The position numbers and the translations under genes were made by a program. Shown piece after piece: positions 52,766 to 60,498 of a DNA stretch of 64,000 nt (positions are counted from its first letter, which is position 1; each line of letters starts with the position of its first letter). The notes beneath the pieces are model-generated. The model saw only the letters and a program-made list of their open reading frames with translations, did not search any database and was not told the origin of the DNA. This DNA comes from Labrenzia sp. THAF82 (lineage in GTDB: Bacteria > Pseudomonadota > Alphaproteobacteria > Rhizobiales > Stappiaceae): the NCBI RefSeq assembly GCF_009363435.1, contig NZ_CP045354.1:6166501-6230500 (forward strand), written 5' to 3'.

Positions 52766-53386
52766 ATGACCCGTCGTCCCAGTCTTGCTTTTCTAAAGAC
52801 CAAAGCTCTGAGAACGACTTCGGCTGCGCTTGTGTCGATCGGAACGGTTTTCGCACCATCGCCTGACAGTCACGCGGCTTCCGGGAAGCCAGTCACCTCG
52901 GCGCATGACTTCACATTCGAAATGGCATTCGGCGACCCGCTTTCCATGAAGGAATTTGCTGGAAAGGCCGTTTTGGTTGTCAACACCGCAACCGAGTGCG
53001 GGTTCAGCGGCCAGCTTTCCGGCCTGCAAGAACTTCACGAGCGCTATGAAGGTCAGGGACTTGATGTGCTGGGTGTGCCGTCCAACGATTTTGGCGGTCA
53101 GGAACCGCGTTCGGACGATGAAATTGCAAAGCTTTGCAAAGCTGAATATGGCGCGACTTTCACTATGACGGCCAAAACAGTTGTGAAAGGTGAGCACGCT
53201 CATCCGTTCTACCGATGGGCTGCGCAAGAGCTGGGTGTCACTGCCAGGCCATACTGGAACTTTCACAAGTACCTGATTGATCCAAACGGGCAACTGATTG
53301 CCTGGTTTGCGACGCCGACCTCGCCAACGTCCAGAAAACTGATCTCAGAGATTGAACGTGTGCTGCCCGGTGCGGCAAGAGGCTGA
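52766..53386 (+). CDS. Glutathione peroxidase-like protein, secreted
   Basis: 206 residues from MTRRPSLAFLKTK. A signal-like N-terminus with hydrophobic TSAALVSIGTVFAPSPDSHA precedes the fold. Family blocks are VNTATECGFSGQ with the peroxidatic Cys, GVPSNDFGGQEP, and the tryptophan block YWNFHKYLID. This matches Cys-type bacterial GPx/BtuE proteins, which use thioredoxin or glutathione to reduce hydroperoxides. A GTG at 52673 is an alternative start, but AAGGA ahead of 52766 is acceptable. It probably protects the envelope. Confidence 0.83.
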   Translation: MTRRPSLAFLKTKALRTTSAALVSIGTVFAPSPDSHAASGKPVTSAHDFTFEMAFGDPLSMKEFAGKAVLVVNTATECGFSGQLSGLQELHERYEGQGLDVLGVPSNDFGGQEPRSDDEIAKLCKAEYGATFTMTAKTVVKGEHAHPFYRWAAQELGVTARPYWNFHKYLIDPNGQLIAWFATPTSPTSRKLISEIERVLPGAARG

Positions 53387-53488
53387 AACAGGCACACTCA
53401 GCCCTTCGGATTGCGCCACATCAACGCCGCCTCACTGACCCGCGCCTAGGTTTCTCCACCAGGAAGTCCAAACTTCAGGAGAAACGAG

Positions 53489-53839
53489 ATGGCCGTATCC
53501 GATTGGGAAGCTTTCGTCACACAAACGGATGAGCGCATGGCGGCAGTTCGCAAAGGCGTGCCGGACGTCGCCAAAGGATTTGGTGCACTCGCCAAGGCCG
53601 CCACGGCACCCGGTGCTCTCGACGCAAAGACAAAGGAGCTTATTGCGCTGGCCATCGGCATCACTGCGCGATGCGACGGCTGCCTGGCATATCACGCCCG
53701 TGCGGCGGCTCGTCTTGGCGCAACCCGGGACGAGATCCTCGAGGTGATCGGCGTGTCCGTCTATATGGGTGGTGGCCCCTCAATGATTTATGGGGCTGAA
53801 GCGCTGGCCGCATTTGACGGCCTTGGCGAAGGCAGCTGA
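53489..53839 (+). CDS. AhpD/carboxymuconolactone decarboxylase-like protein
   Basis: 116 residues. The core TKELIALAIGITARCDGCLAYHARAAARLGATRDEILEVIGVSVYMGG holds the family redox motif C-x-x-C followed by His (CDGCLAYH). This is the AhpD-like group, which has peroxidase or redox-relay activity. An AGGAGAAACGAG ribosome site is seen. It follows the glutathione peroxidase by 102 bases and converges on the IsdG-like gene. Confidence 0.85.
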   Translation: MAVSDWEAFVTQTDERMAAVRKGVPDVAKGFGALAKAATAPGALDAKTKELIALAIGITARCDGCLAYHARAAARLGATRDEILEVIGVSVYMGGGPSMIYGAEALAAFDGLGEGS

Positions 53840-53922
53840 AGGCCTTGTTTGCACGACTGCTTGGGAGGCGTTCGTGACTGTGCACCTCCCTTGTCTGAAG
53901 CAGCTGCCAAAGAGCATTGGCC

Positions 53923-54237
53923 TCATTCACTCAGGATCGGCTCAAAGCCTTCAAACTGGGGATGGCCGACATATAGGCCCTTGTTGTTACCGGCGTTTTT
54001 GTGGGCTGCACGAAAATGCTCCGATTTCGTCCAGTTGACAAAATCCTCGCGGCTGTTCCAGACCGTGTGGGTCGCGTAAAGCGTCGTGCCATTTTCTTCG
54101 TCTTCAGGCCCCTTCAACAAATGGAATTTCTGAAATCCGGGGACGTCATTCAGCCTGGAATCCCGCTCACGCCAGACCGTTTCAAAAGCATCTTCCTGAC
54201 CGTTCTTGATAGCGAAACGGTTCATGGCGATGAACAT
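53923..54237 (-). CDS. Heme-degrading monooxygenase-like (IsdG/HmuQ-type ABM domain)
   Basis: 104 residues, ABM-domain dimeric fold. MFIAMNRFAIKNGQEDAFETVW, then FHLLKGPEDEENG and WTKSEHFRAAHKNAGNN resemble rhizobial HmuQ and IsdG-type enzymes. Asn6 and the His in FRAAHKN take the places of catalytic Asn and heme-ligand His. Family members degrade heme to biliverdin-like products to release iron. A TGA-N9-TCA box, resembling the RirA iron site, lies 48 bases before the start. No heme importer is next to it. Confidence 0.72.
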   Translation of the reverse strand: MFIAMNRFAIKNGQEDAFETVWRERDSRLNDVPGFQKFHLLKGPEDEENGTTLYATHTVWNSREDFVNWTKSEHFRAAHKNAGNNKGLYVGHPQFEGFEPILSE

Positions 54238-54285
54238 ATTATCTCTCCGGGTTCGATTTCGGTGATGCTGCTCGAATAGTAAATA

Positions 54286-54300
54286 TGACTATGAAATTCA
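54286..54300 (-). promoter_or_regulatory. RirA-like iron-responsive box
   Basis: TGACTATGAAATTCA fits TGA-N9-TCA, the rhizobial RirA (IRO) pattern. It lies about 50 bases upstream of the IsdG-like start. The short match can occur by chance. Confidence 0.4.
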
Positions 54301-54324
54301 AGTTACCTGAGCACGCGTTGACCC

Positions 54325-55155
54325 TCAAGGTTCATACCTGACATAGGCGAACCGGCGGCTGTCCGGCGCCCAGGAGGGAACATTCAACGTGCCCTGACCG
54401 CCAAAAAGGCTGAGCAGTGCATTGGGTTTTCCGCCCCCCGCCGGTAAAAGACGCAATTCCACATCCTTGTTGGCAGGATGGCCTGACGTACCCGCCTGAT
54501 AGGCAAGATAGACGATATGTCGGCCATCGGGTGAAGGGTGCGGAAACCAGTTGACACGTTCATCCGCAGTCATGCGTTGAAGATCCGATCCGTCCGGCCG
54601 CATTCGCCAAAGCTGAACATCGCCGTCCTTTTCACCATTGAACCAGATCCAGTTGCCGTCCGGCGAATAATCCGGACCATCGCAATGGTCGAAGTCTGTT
54701 GTCAGCTGCGTTTCTTCACCGCCCGCGACAGAGCAAGTAAATACCTGGAACGAACCGCGCGTCTCTTCGCGCTTGCCGACATAAGCCAGCGTCTGGCCGT
54801 CTGGAGCCCATCCATGCCAATAAGATGGCGTTTTTGATGTCACACGCACCGGCACGCCGCCATCGACCGGAAGCGTATAGATGCAGCTTTCCGGTGTTCG
54901 GGACGCATCACTGATGACGAGCCACCGTCCGTCCGGCGACAAACCGTGATCGTTGTTGAGTGCCGTTGCAAAACCGGTGTCAATTTCAATCAAGGAAGGT
55001 GCGGCAATTGGCAGTCGGAAGAGACGGCCGTTACCATTTACCACCAGGGTTTCACCATCGGGCGTCCAGTTTGGTGCTTCCAGGTGGCGCTCTGTCTCAT
55101 AAATGATGGTTTCCCTGCCGGTTGCGATATCAAGCGTTGCAACAATGCTTTTCAA
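54325..55155 (-). CDS. TolB-like beta-propeller protein
   Basis: 276 residues from a TTG start with GGGAG upstream. At least five WD40-like/PD40 repeats are visible, each with the SPDGRWLV-type motif (APNWTPDGETLVV, GLSPDGRWLVIS, WAPDGQTLAYV, YSPDGNWIWF, PSPDGRHIVYLAY). There is no signal peptide, unlike TolB. Such propellers bind peptides or proteins. It is the last gene of the minus-strand arm of the yjf-like module, 16 bases after the yjfC-like gene, so cotranscription is likely. Confidence 0.8.
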   Translation of the reverse strand: MKSIVATLDIATGRETIIYETERHLEAPNWTPDGETLVVNGNGRLFRLPIAAPSLIEIDTGFATALNNDHGLSPDGRWLVISDASRTPESCIYTLPVDGGVPVRVTSKTPSYWHGWAPDGQTLAYVGKREETRGSFQVFTCSVAGGEETQLTTDFDHCDGPDYSPDGNWIWFNGEKDGDVQLWRMRPDGSDLQRMTADERVNWFPHPSPDGRHIVYLAYQAGTSGHPANKDVELRLLPAGGGKPNALLSLFGGQGTLNVPSWAPDSRRFAYVRYEP

Positions 55156-55171
55156 AGTCCGCTCCCGCGCG

Positions 55172-56338
55172 TCAGTTTTCCTGGATCACATGAGGCACAA
55201 AGCGTGAAAGATCCTGTGTGATCGGATGGCTGTCTTCACGGATACAGATGCCGGAAGCCTGACCACCAATGATCCAGGAACCGATCATCGCGTAGTCGTC
55301 TCCGAATTTCGGGGGCTCCGTATAGGCCTGCAGAATATGCCCCTCAGCACCATAGCTTCCCGGTGTCGTCAACTCCTCATCGCCGATCCCGCGCAAGGTT
55401 ATGTTGGCACCTTCTCGGCTGAAAAAGGGCTTGCGAACATGCGCACCCGCCAGAAACGCCTCGTCGGCTTCCCCTTCGAAGAAAGAGGGCAGCAAATTTG
55501 GATGCTCCGGAAACATTTCCCAAAGCAGCGGCAGAATTGCCTTGTTTGAGAGTATCGCCTTCCACGGAGGCTCTATCAGCTGCACCGGAGCGCCGGGCAG
55601 ATACGGTCCATAGTCCTCCCGGAACATGTCTTCGTAGGGATACAACTTGAACAGCGCATCGATGACAAATGCATCGCCGTCTGCAAACCGGCCCTGCTCG
55701 TCAACGCCGATGTCCTCAACCGCGACAAAATGCGGGATTAGTCCCGCCTGCTTTGAACAGTCTTCCAGGTAGCGAACTGTCGCACGGTCTTCGTCATGAT
55801 CCTTCGAGGATGCAAAATGAATGTGGAAACCCGGAGCAAACATGGCCGCGAATCGTTCAATCAAGCGGTCCTGCACCGAATTGAACTGATCAGTGTCTTC
55901 CGGCAGCACACCGGCCTTGATCTGTTCTTCCAGCCACATCCACTGGAAGAAGCCGGTCTCGTAAAGAGCCGTGGGTGTGTCGGCATTGAATTCCAGCAGT
56001 TTTGCTGGCCCTGTGCCATTGTAGAAGAAGTCGAAACGGCCGTAGAGCGAAGGCGTTTCGGCTTCCCAGGATTGCCGGATCCAGGACCGGTAATCCTGCG
56101 GTATTGCGATCTTCTGTAAAAGCGCGTCGTCCCGAACAATCCGATCCACAAGCTCCAGACACATGCCATATAGTTCTTGCGATGGATCCTCGATATCGTC
56201 CTCGATCTCCTTGAGAGAGAACGAATAGGCCCTGCTTTCGTCCCAGTACGGCGCGCCATACATGGTGTGAAAGCCGAAGCCGAGCTTCTCAGCCTCTTCT
56301 TTCCAGCCGGGTCTTTCGGGAAGCTCTAACCGTTTCAT
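55172..56338 (-). CDS. yjfC: Glutathionylspermidine synthase-like ATP-grasp ligase (YjfC-like)
   Basis: 388 residues from MKRLELPERPGW; an upstream frame overlaps the pspA-like gene and is rejected. The ATP-grasp core includes the N-terminal FDFFYNGTGPAKLLEFNADTPTALYETGFFQWMW block, then EPPWKAILSNKAILPLLW, and a C-terminal VRKPFFSREGANITL and IIGGQASGICIRED. It resembles the synthetase domain of glutathionylspermidine synthase and E. coli YjfC, with no amidase domain. It likely ligates a peptide or amine. It lies 13 bases after the PspA-like gene. Confidence 0.85.
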   Translation of the reverse strand: MKRLELPERPGWKEEAEKLGFGFHTMYGAPYWDESRAYSFSLKEIEDDIEDPSQELYGMCLELVDRIVRDDALLQKIAIPQDYRSWIRQSWEAETPSLYGRFDFFYNGTGPAKLLEFNADTPTALYETGFFQWMWLEEQIKAGVLPEDTDQFNSVQDRLIERFAAMFAPGFHIHFASSKDHDEDRATVRYLEDCSKQAGLIPHFVAVEDIGVDEQGRFADGDAFVIDALFKLYPYEDMFREDYGPYLPGAPVQLIEPPWKAILSNKAILPLLWEMFPEHPNLLPSFFEGEADEAFLAGAHVRKPFFSREGANITLRGIGDEELTTPGSYGAEGHILQAYTEPPKFGDDYAMIGSWIIGGQASGICIREDSHPITQDLSRFVPHVIQEN

Positions 56339-56351
56339 TGCAGAGGGCGGA

Positions 56352-57023
56352 TCAGAGTTTTTCCAACAACGCCTGAACATCATTGCGCTGGGGGTTTTCC
56401 AGAGCCTTGATCTTTGCCTCCAGATCAGCGCCGCTTTCAAGTCGGGCTTCCTCGTCAGCTGCTTCCAAGATCGCCTGCTGCTCGGCCTGGCGTTGCTCAA
56501 GCCTGGAAAGGCTGTCGACGGCACTCGCCAGTTTTCCATCCGAGGCAGTGGTGTTGGTGGACGCAGCTTTCTGCGCCTTGATCAGGGCTTCGTTTGCCTT
56601 GGCGCTTTCCATCTTGCGCTGAAGCGTTTCGATCTTGTTTTCCGACTGGCGGATGGTGCTGTCCATGCGCTCTTCGGTGGACTTATACTGATCGAAGAGG
56701 GCCTGATCGGCCTCGGCCTTGTCTCGCAATTTCAGAATGCTTTCGATGATCTGAACCGCCAATGGCTCGTCACCCTGCGCCTTCGCGGTGCGTGCAGCCT
56801 CGGTGCGACGCTCAATCTCGCTCATCAATTCAGCGACCGATTTTTCCTTCAGTTTGCGGTTGGCCACCATGCGGGCCTTTTCGTCCTTGGCCGCAGATAT
56901 CGCCTGCCTCGCCTCGCGAACTTCCTGCTCCAGGATTGTCATCAGGTTCGCATCTTGAATGGATTCGGCCGCGTCATTGGCATGGCCCTTGAACGCTGTG
57001 ATCAATTTGCCCCAAACACTCAT
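56352..57023 (-). CDS. yjfJ: PspA/IM30 family envelope-stress protein (YjfJ-like)
   Basis: 223 residues from MSVWGKLITAFKGHAND, with AAGGAAA ahead. Nearly entirely coiled-coil, with heptads over about 25-190 (EQEVREARQAISAAKDEKARMVANRKLKEK). The N-terminal amphipathic helix and coiled coil are the PspA/IM30 architecture, which binds inner-leaflet lipids and stabilises membranes. It is the yjfJ equivalent, sandwiched between yjfI (31 bases) and yjfC (13 bases). Confidence 0.87.
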   Translation of the reverse strand: MSVWGKLITAFKGHANDAAESIQDANLMTILEQEVREARQAISAAKDEKARMVANRKLKEKSVAELMSEIERRTEAARTAKAQGDEPLAVQIIESILKLRDKAEADQALFDQYKSTEERMDSTIRQSENKIETLQRKMESAKANEALIKAQKAASTNTTASDGKLASAVDSLSRLEQRQAEQQAILEAADEEARLESGADLEAKIKALENPQRNDVQALLEKL

Positions 57024-57054
57024 GTTCCAGATTTCCTTGCTTGATGAAACGGCT

Positions 57055-57501
57055 TTAAATTGCAGCGCTGACCTTGGGGCCAACGTCGGCGGCGAGTTCA
57101 AGCGCACTGTTGGAAATAGTGCGCAGCTCCGTTTCGACGGAATCCAGTGTCGAACGTACCGACATCGCGCCAAACAGTTCGTAATACTCGCGACCGTCGA
57201 TCATATCGATGGAGAGCGCACATAGCGGCAGAAGCTTCTTGTGGTTGCGCAGCATCATTGCCTCGAACGCGCCCGGATTGTCCTGTGCGTCGCGCGGCCA
57301 AAGCACAGTCGACGTCAGGATCTGGGTCTCACCAAGAGCCATGAAAAGCGTGATTTCGCCTGCGGAGCGGAGTTGAACCTCAAGAACATCCGATTGTGCT
57401 TCGTTGATCTTGCAGCTGATCTCACCTTCTGCGAATGACTCCGACGCTTCGAGCGCGTCCTTGAGTTCCTGCAATGTCCAGGGGGTCTGCCGTGCGTTCA
57501 T
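57055..57501 (-). CDS. yjfI: DUF2170 protein (YjfI-like)
   Basis: 148 residues from MNARQTPWTLQELKDAL, chosen for GGAGG seven bases ahead. The conserved DUF2170 pattern is SEGEIS-like then FMALGETQILTSTVLWPRDAQD and MMLRNHKKLLPLCALSIDMIDGREYYELFGAMS. Function unknown; it is always linked to PspA-like YjfJ. It is the first minus-strand gene of the module and faces the K+ channel gene across 164 bases. Confidence 0.83.
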   Translation of the reverse strand: MNARQTPWTLQELKDALEASESFAEGEISCKINEAQSDVLEVQLRSAGEITLFMALGETQILTSTVLWPRDAQDNPGAFEAMMLRNHKKLLPLCALSIDMIDGREYYELFGAMSVRSTLDSVETELRTISNSALELAADVGPKVSAAI

Positions 57502-57601
57502 CCAATCGCCTCCAGATTTTTCGCCGGGTCCACTCCCAGCATCGAACAAGTAGAAGTGAAACCAGACCGTTTCAAGCGGTTTTTGTCATCGGCCTGCGCG
57601 T

Positions 57602-57632
57602 TTGACAACCAGCGTCCCTCTCGTCACATTAT
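57602..57632 (+). promoter_or_regulatory. Candidate promoter for the channel-yjfKLM operon
   Basis: TTGACA (57602-57607) and CATTAT (57627-57632) are separated by 19 bases, within the 164-base divergent region upstream of the channel GTG at 57666. Confidence 0.35.
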
Positions 57633-57665
57633 GGGCCGAACACAAGCGGGGGCCATTAGCGCGCT

Positions 57666-58721
57666 GTGCCACTACTGCAACTCGTCATATCACGACTTTA
57701 TCAGCACATACTGGAGCTCAAGCTCTGGCTGCTGTCGACATTAATTTGCGGATATCTGCTGATCTCCTGGCTCCTGTTTTTTCTTGCGGGCGAAGCGGGA
57801 CTGACCAGCAACCCGCTGACTTTTATCTATTTCGCCGCCACGACCGCTTCAACAGTCGGGTATGGCGACCTTTCACCGGAGACCGAGGCCGGGCGCATGG
57901 TTGCCGCCTTCTGGTTTTTTCCGGGGGCCCTTTTGATATTCTCTGCAGTTCTCGGCCGGCTGACAGGCATGCTTGTGGAAGGAGTGAGACGTATGGCTGA
58001 CGGAAACGGTAACTACGAACGTATTCAGAACGCCACGGTCATCGTTGGATATCACCGGGACAAGACCCCCCTCATGGTTGAGAACCTGGTCGCGGGTCAG
58101 GACGGTGACGAAAAGATCATCATTCTTGCAAGCGAAAAGAACGTCGAAGTGCCGGAGGGTGTCCGCTTTGTCAGGGCTGAACGACTGGACGCACTGCAAT
58201 CACTGCGCCGCGCTGCCATTGCCGGTTCGCAGAAAGTGCTCGTCTATGCGGCAACGGATGCGGAAACCTTCAACACCTGTCTAGCGATTCGAGAGCTGAA
58301 TGAAGTTGTTCATATCGCGGCTTATTTCGAAGACAGAGACACTGCAAAACGGGCGGGAAAACTGGCCAATATCGAACCGGTGGTCTCCAATGCCTGCGAA
58401 GCACTGGTGCGTGCCGCGCAAGACCCGGGGGCCGGTGAAATTCTGATGGCCCTTTCCACAGCTGGCCTCGGCGCAACGATTTATTCAGCCGTTGTCGAGG
58501 CAGACAACCCGACGGCGACCGGTATTCTGGAAAAGGCTCTCGCAGGATCGGAAGGAACGTTGATTGCCGTCTCTCAGCCTGAGGACAAAAGCTTTGTCTT
58601 CCGGCCCTTCCCGGACAGTTTGAAGTCCGGCGGATCGGTATATTACCTTGCCAACAAACGGCTCAGTGCGAGTGAGATCACAGCGGGGCTGGAGGGAGCC
58701 GATGTTCGGATCACTGTTTAA
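57666..58721 (+). CDS. Potassium channel with TrkA-N/RCK domain
   Basis: 351 residues from a GTG start. Two transmembrane helices flank a pore with the filter TVGYGD (residues about 62-67) in ATTASTVGYGDLSPETEAGR. Residues about 115-345 are a RCK/TrkA-N NAD-binding regulatory region, with NATVIVGYHRDKTPLMVENL. The start GTG is the first in frame, and no clear ribosome site is present. The 3' end overlaps the yjfK-like start by 20 bases. Its adjacency to the yjf-like genes suggests ion flux is part of the stress response. Confidence 0.85.
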   Translation: MPLLQLVISRLYQHILELKLWLLSTLICGYLLISWLLFFLAGEAGLTSNPLTFIYFAATTASTVGYGDLSPETEAGRMVAAFWFFPGALLIFSAVLGRLTGMLVEGVRRMADGNGNYERIQNATVIVGYHRDKTPLMVENLVAGQDGDEKIIILASEKNVEVPEGVRFVRAERLDALQSLRRAAIAGSQKVLVYAATDAETFNTCLAIRELNEVVHIAAYFEDRDTAKRAGKLANIEPVVSNACEALVRAAQDPGAGEILMALSTAGLGATIYSAVVEADNPTATGILEKALAGSEGTLIAVSQPEDKSFVFRPFPDSLKSGGSVYYLANKRLSASEITAGLEGADVRITV

Positions 58722-59346
58722 GCGCAACAAGGAATGGCAGCCTCCCGAAGTTCTCGGACTGACAATCGGGCGCGGTATCACATTCGACCCGATCGCGCTC
58801 CGCCTGCTGCCGGAAGACAGCCTGATCGAACGACCCGATTCAACGCTCATGATCACCGCACAAGGCCATTGTGACCTTGGCGAACAATCCCACATGCACC
58901 GCTTTTATCCCGATGACGATCGGTTTCTGATCCAGTTTCAGGGAGGTGACGGCCAGAGCGACGAGCGTGTCGATGAAATAATGCTCTGGTATTTTTATGA
59001 CGTGCAGTATCCGTCAGGCGATCAGGAATGGAACCGCCTGAAACAGTCCATTCGCCAGAACAGCTACACGCTGGAAGGCGAAGACGGCAACCATCGGTAT
59101 GAGCGCGCCTGGTTCGATACTTCAACCGGCCCGGAGGATCCGATGACTTATTGGGAGGAGGTCTGCGACGACCGGTCTGGCAGCGGTCGCAGGCGAATCT
59201 TCCAAACCGCCATGTTGTATGCGCGCGGCCTGAAAGACGGTCGCGATGAAATGCTTCTTATAAATATGGAAGAGCCGGACAATGCGGAACGCAGCATTGC
59301 GTTCATGATCGGCTTTCCCCTCGAACGACATAATTTTTCAGTTTAA
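58702..59346 (+). CDS. yjfK: DUF2491 protein (YjfK-like)
   Basis: 214 residues from MFGSLFKRNKEWQPPEVLGLTIGRG, the yjfK start. The DUF2491 features are MHRFYPDDDRFLIQFQGG, DEIMLWYFYDVQYP, DGNHRYERAWFD and a C-terminal MLYARGLKDGRDEMLLINMEE. No signal peptide. The function is unknown; it is consistently linked to the yjf envelope-stress operon. It overlaps the channel stop by 20 bases and precedes the DUF350 gene by 28 bases. Confidence 0.85.
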   Translation: MFGSLFKRNKEWQPPEVLGLTIGRGITFDPIALRLLPEDSLIERPDSTLMITAQGHCDLGEQSHMHRFYPDDDRFLIQFQGGDGQSDERVDEIMLWYFYDVQYPSGDQEWNRLKQSIRQNSYTLEGEDGNHRYERAWFDTSTGPEDPMTYWEEVCDDRSGSGRRRIFQTAMLYARGLKDGRDEMLLINMEEPDNAERSIAFMIGFPLERHNFSV

Positions 59347-59374
59347 TTCACTTCTGACTTCAGTGGAGACCAAA

Positions 59375-59785
59375 ATGGCCGACCTTCAGGCGTCCCTCAC
59401 AGGCATTCTTCCCTTTATCGCCTATTTTGCCGCAGCAATCGCAATGCTGCTGATTTTCATGAAAATCTACACCGTCATGACACCGCATGACGAAATGGCC
59501 TTGATCAAGGAAAACAATGTTTCGGCATCGGTCGTCTTCAGCGCGGCTTTTCTCGGTTTCTCTTTGCCGCTCGCCAGCGCTGCGGCCAACTCGCTGAACA
59601 TTGTAGATTTCATTATCTGGGGCATTATCGCCTGTATCGCGCAGCTCGTCGTCTATCAGATTTTTCGTCGCTTCTACCCAAAGATCACCGACCGCATTGA
59701 ACGAGGTGAAATTGCGATCAGCATCAAGCTCGCGGCCATTTCGATCACTGTCGGCCTCCTGAACGCAGCCTGCATCACCTACTGA
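59375..59785 (+). CDS. yjfL: DUF350 membrane protein (YjfL-like)
   Basis: 136 residues from MADLQASLTGILPFIAYFAAA. About four transmembrane helices and the loop MTPHDEMALIKENNVSASVVFSAAFLGFSLPLASA, which is the DUF350 repeat signature. The second half shows a related pattern (ERGEIAISIKLAAISITVGLLNAA). Part of the conserved yjf module; function in membrane stress unproven. An in-frame GTG four codons upstream is less favoured. Confidence 0.85.
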   Translation: MADLQASLTGILPFIAYFAAAIAMLLIFMKIYTVMTPHDEMALIKENNVSASVVFSAAFLGFSLPLASAAANSLNIVDFIIWGIIACIAQLVVYQIFRRFYPKITDRIERGEIAISIKLAAISITVGLLNAACITY

Positions 59786-59858
59786 CAATCCTGGACGAAC
59801 GTATCCGAGACAATTGTCCAAATTGCATCAGACCGATTTGACGGTCGGGAGAAAATTC

Positions 59859-60431
59859 ATGAAACGCTCGAAGTCGATCAAGCTGGTGGTCATGGCAACG
59901 ACATCAGTCACGCTTGCCAGCTGCTCCGATGAACCGGACCTCGAAGGCCGGGTCTACAAGACCGAAGAAGAGTGCGTTACCGACAGCTTTGTTCCAGATG
60001 AAGTCTGCGCACAGGTCATTTCGGCCGGCAAGCAGATTCACCAGACCTCGGGGCCACGCTACAACACAGTCAATCTGTGCGACGAACAACACGGCAACAA
60101 TTCCTGCCTTTTCGAAACGGAAAGCGGACGCGATTTTTATTCGCCGCAACCGTCCGGCTATTTCGTGACCGGGGCTCTTGCCGGACTGACAGGTGCTGTC
60201 GCCAGCCAGGCTCTGATGAACAACATCAGGCCGGTTTATCCGGAGCGTGGCAGTAGGCGCTACTATACATCCGGCGGATATTATGTCGGCAGCTACAGCG
60301 GTGGCAGCTGGCGAACATACAACGATGCTGTCAAGACGGCGCCCAAGCCCGCGAGAGTTCAGACCAGAACATCCGTTGCCTCGCGTGGCGGTTTCGGCAG
60401 CCGATCCAGTTCCGGATCCCGCGGCGGCTAG
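59859..60431 (+). CDS. yjfM: DUF1190 lipoprotein-like secreted protein (YjfM-like)
   Basis: 190 residues from MKRSKSIKLVVMATTSVTLASCSDEP, a signal with the lipobox LASC, so probably an outer- or inner-membrane lipoprotein. The DUF1190 part has VYKTEEECVTDSFVPDEVC and CLFETESGRDFYSPQPSGYF. The C-terminal 60 residues are rich in Gly, Ser, Arg and Tyr, a low-complexity tail with repeated SYSGGSW and RGGFGSR segments. CGGGAGA precedes the ATG. It is the last gene of the plus-strand arm. Confidence 0.83.
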   Translation: MKRSKSIKLVVMATTSVTLASCSDEPDLEGRVYKTEEECVTDSFVPDEVCAQVISAGKQIHQTSGPRYNTVNLCDEQHGNNSCLFETESGRDFYSPQPSGYFVTGALAGLTGAVASQALMNNIRPVYPERGSRRYYTSGGYYVGSYSGGSWRTYNDAVKTAPKPARVQTRTSVASRGGFGSRSSSGSRGG

Positions 60432-60498
60432 GCCGTTTCCACATCTTTAGGACAATGGCCGGATTGGTGTTCTGTCCGGCCACCTCTTTGGTGTGTCT

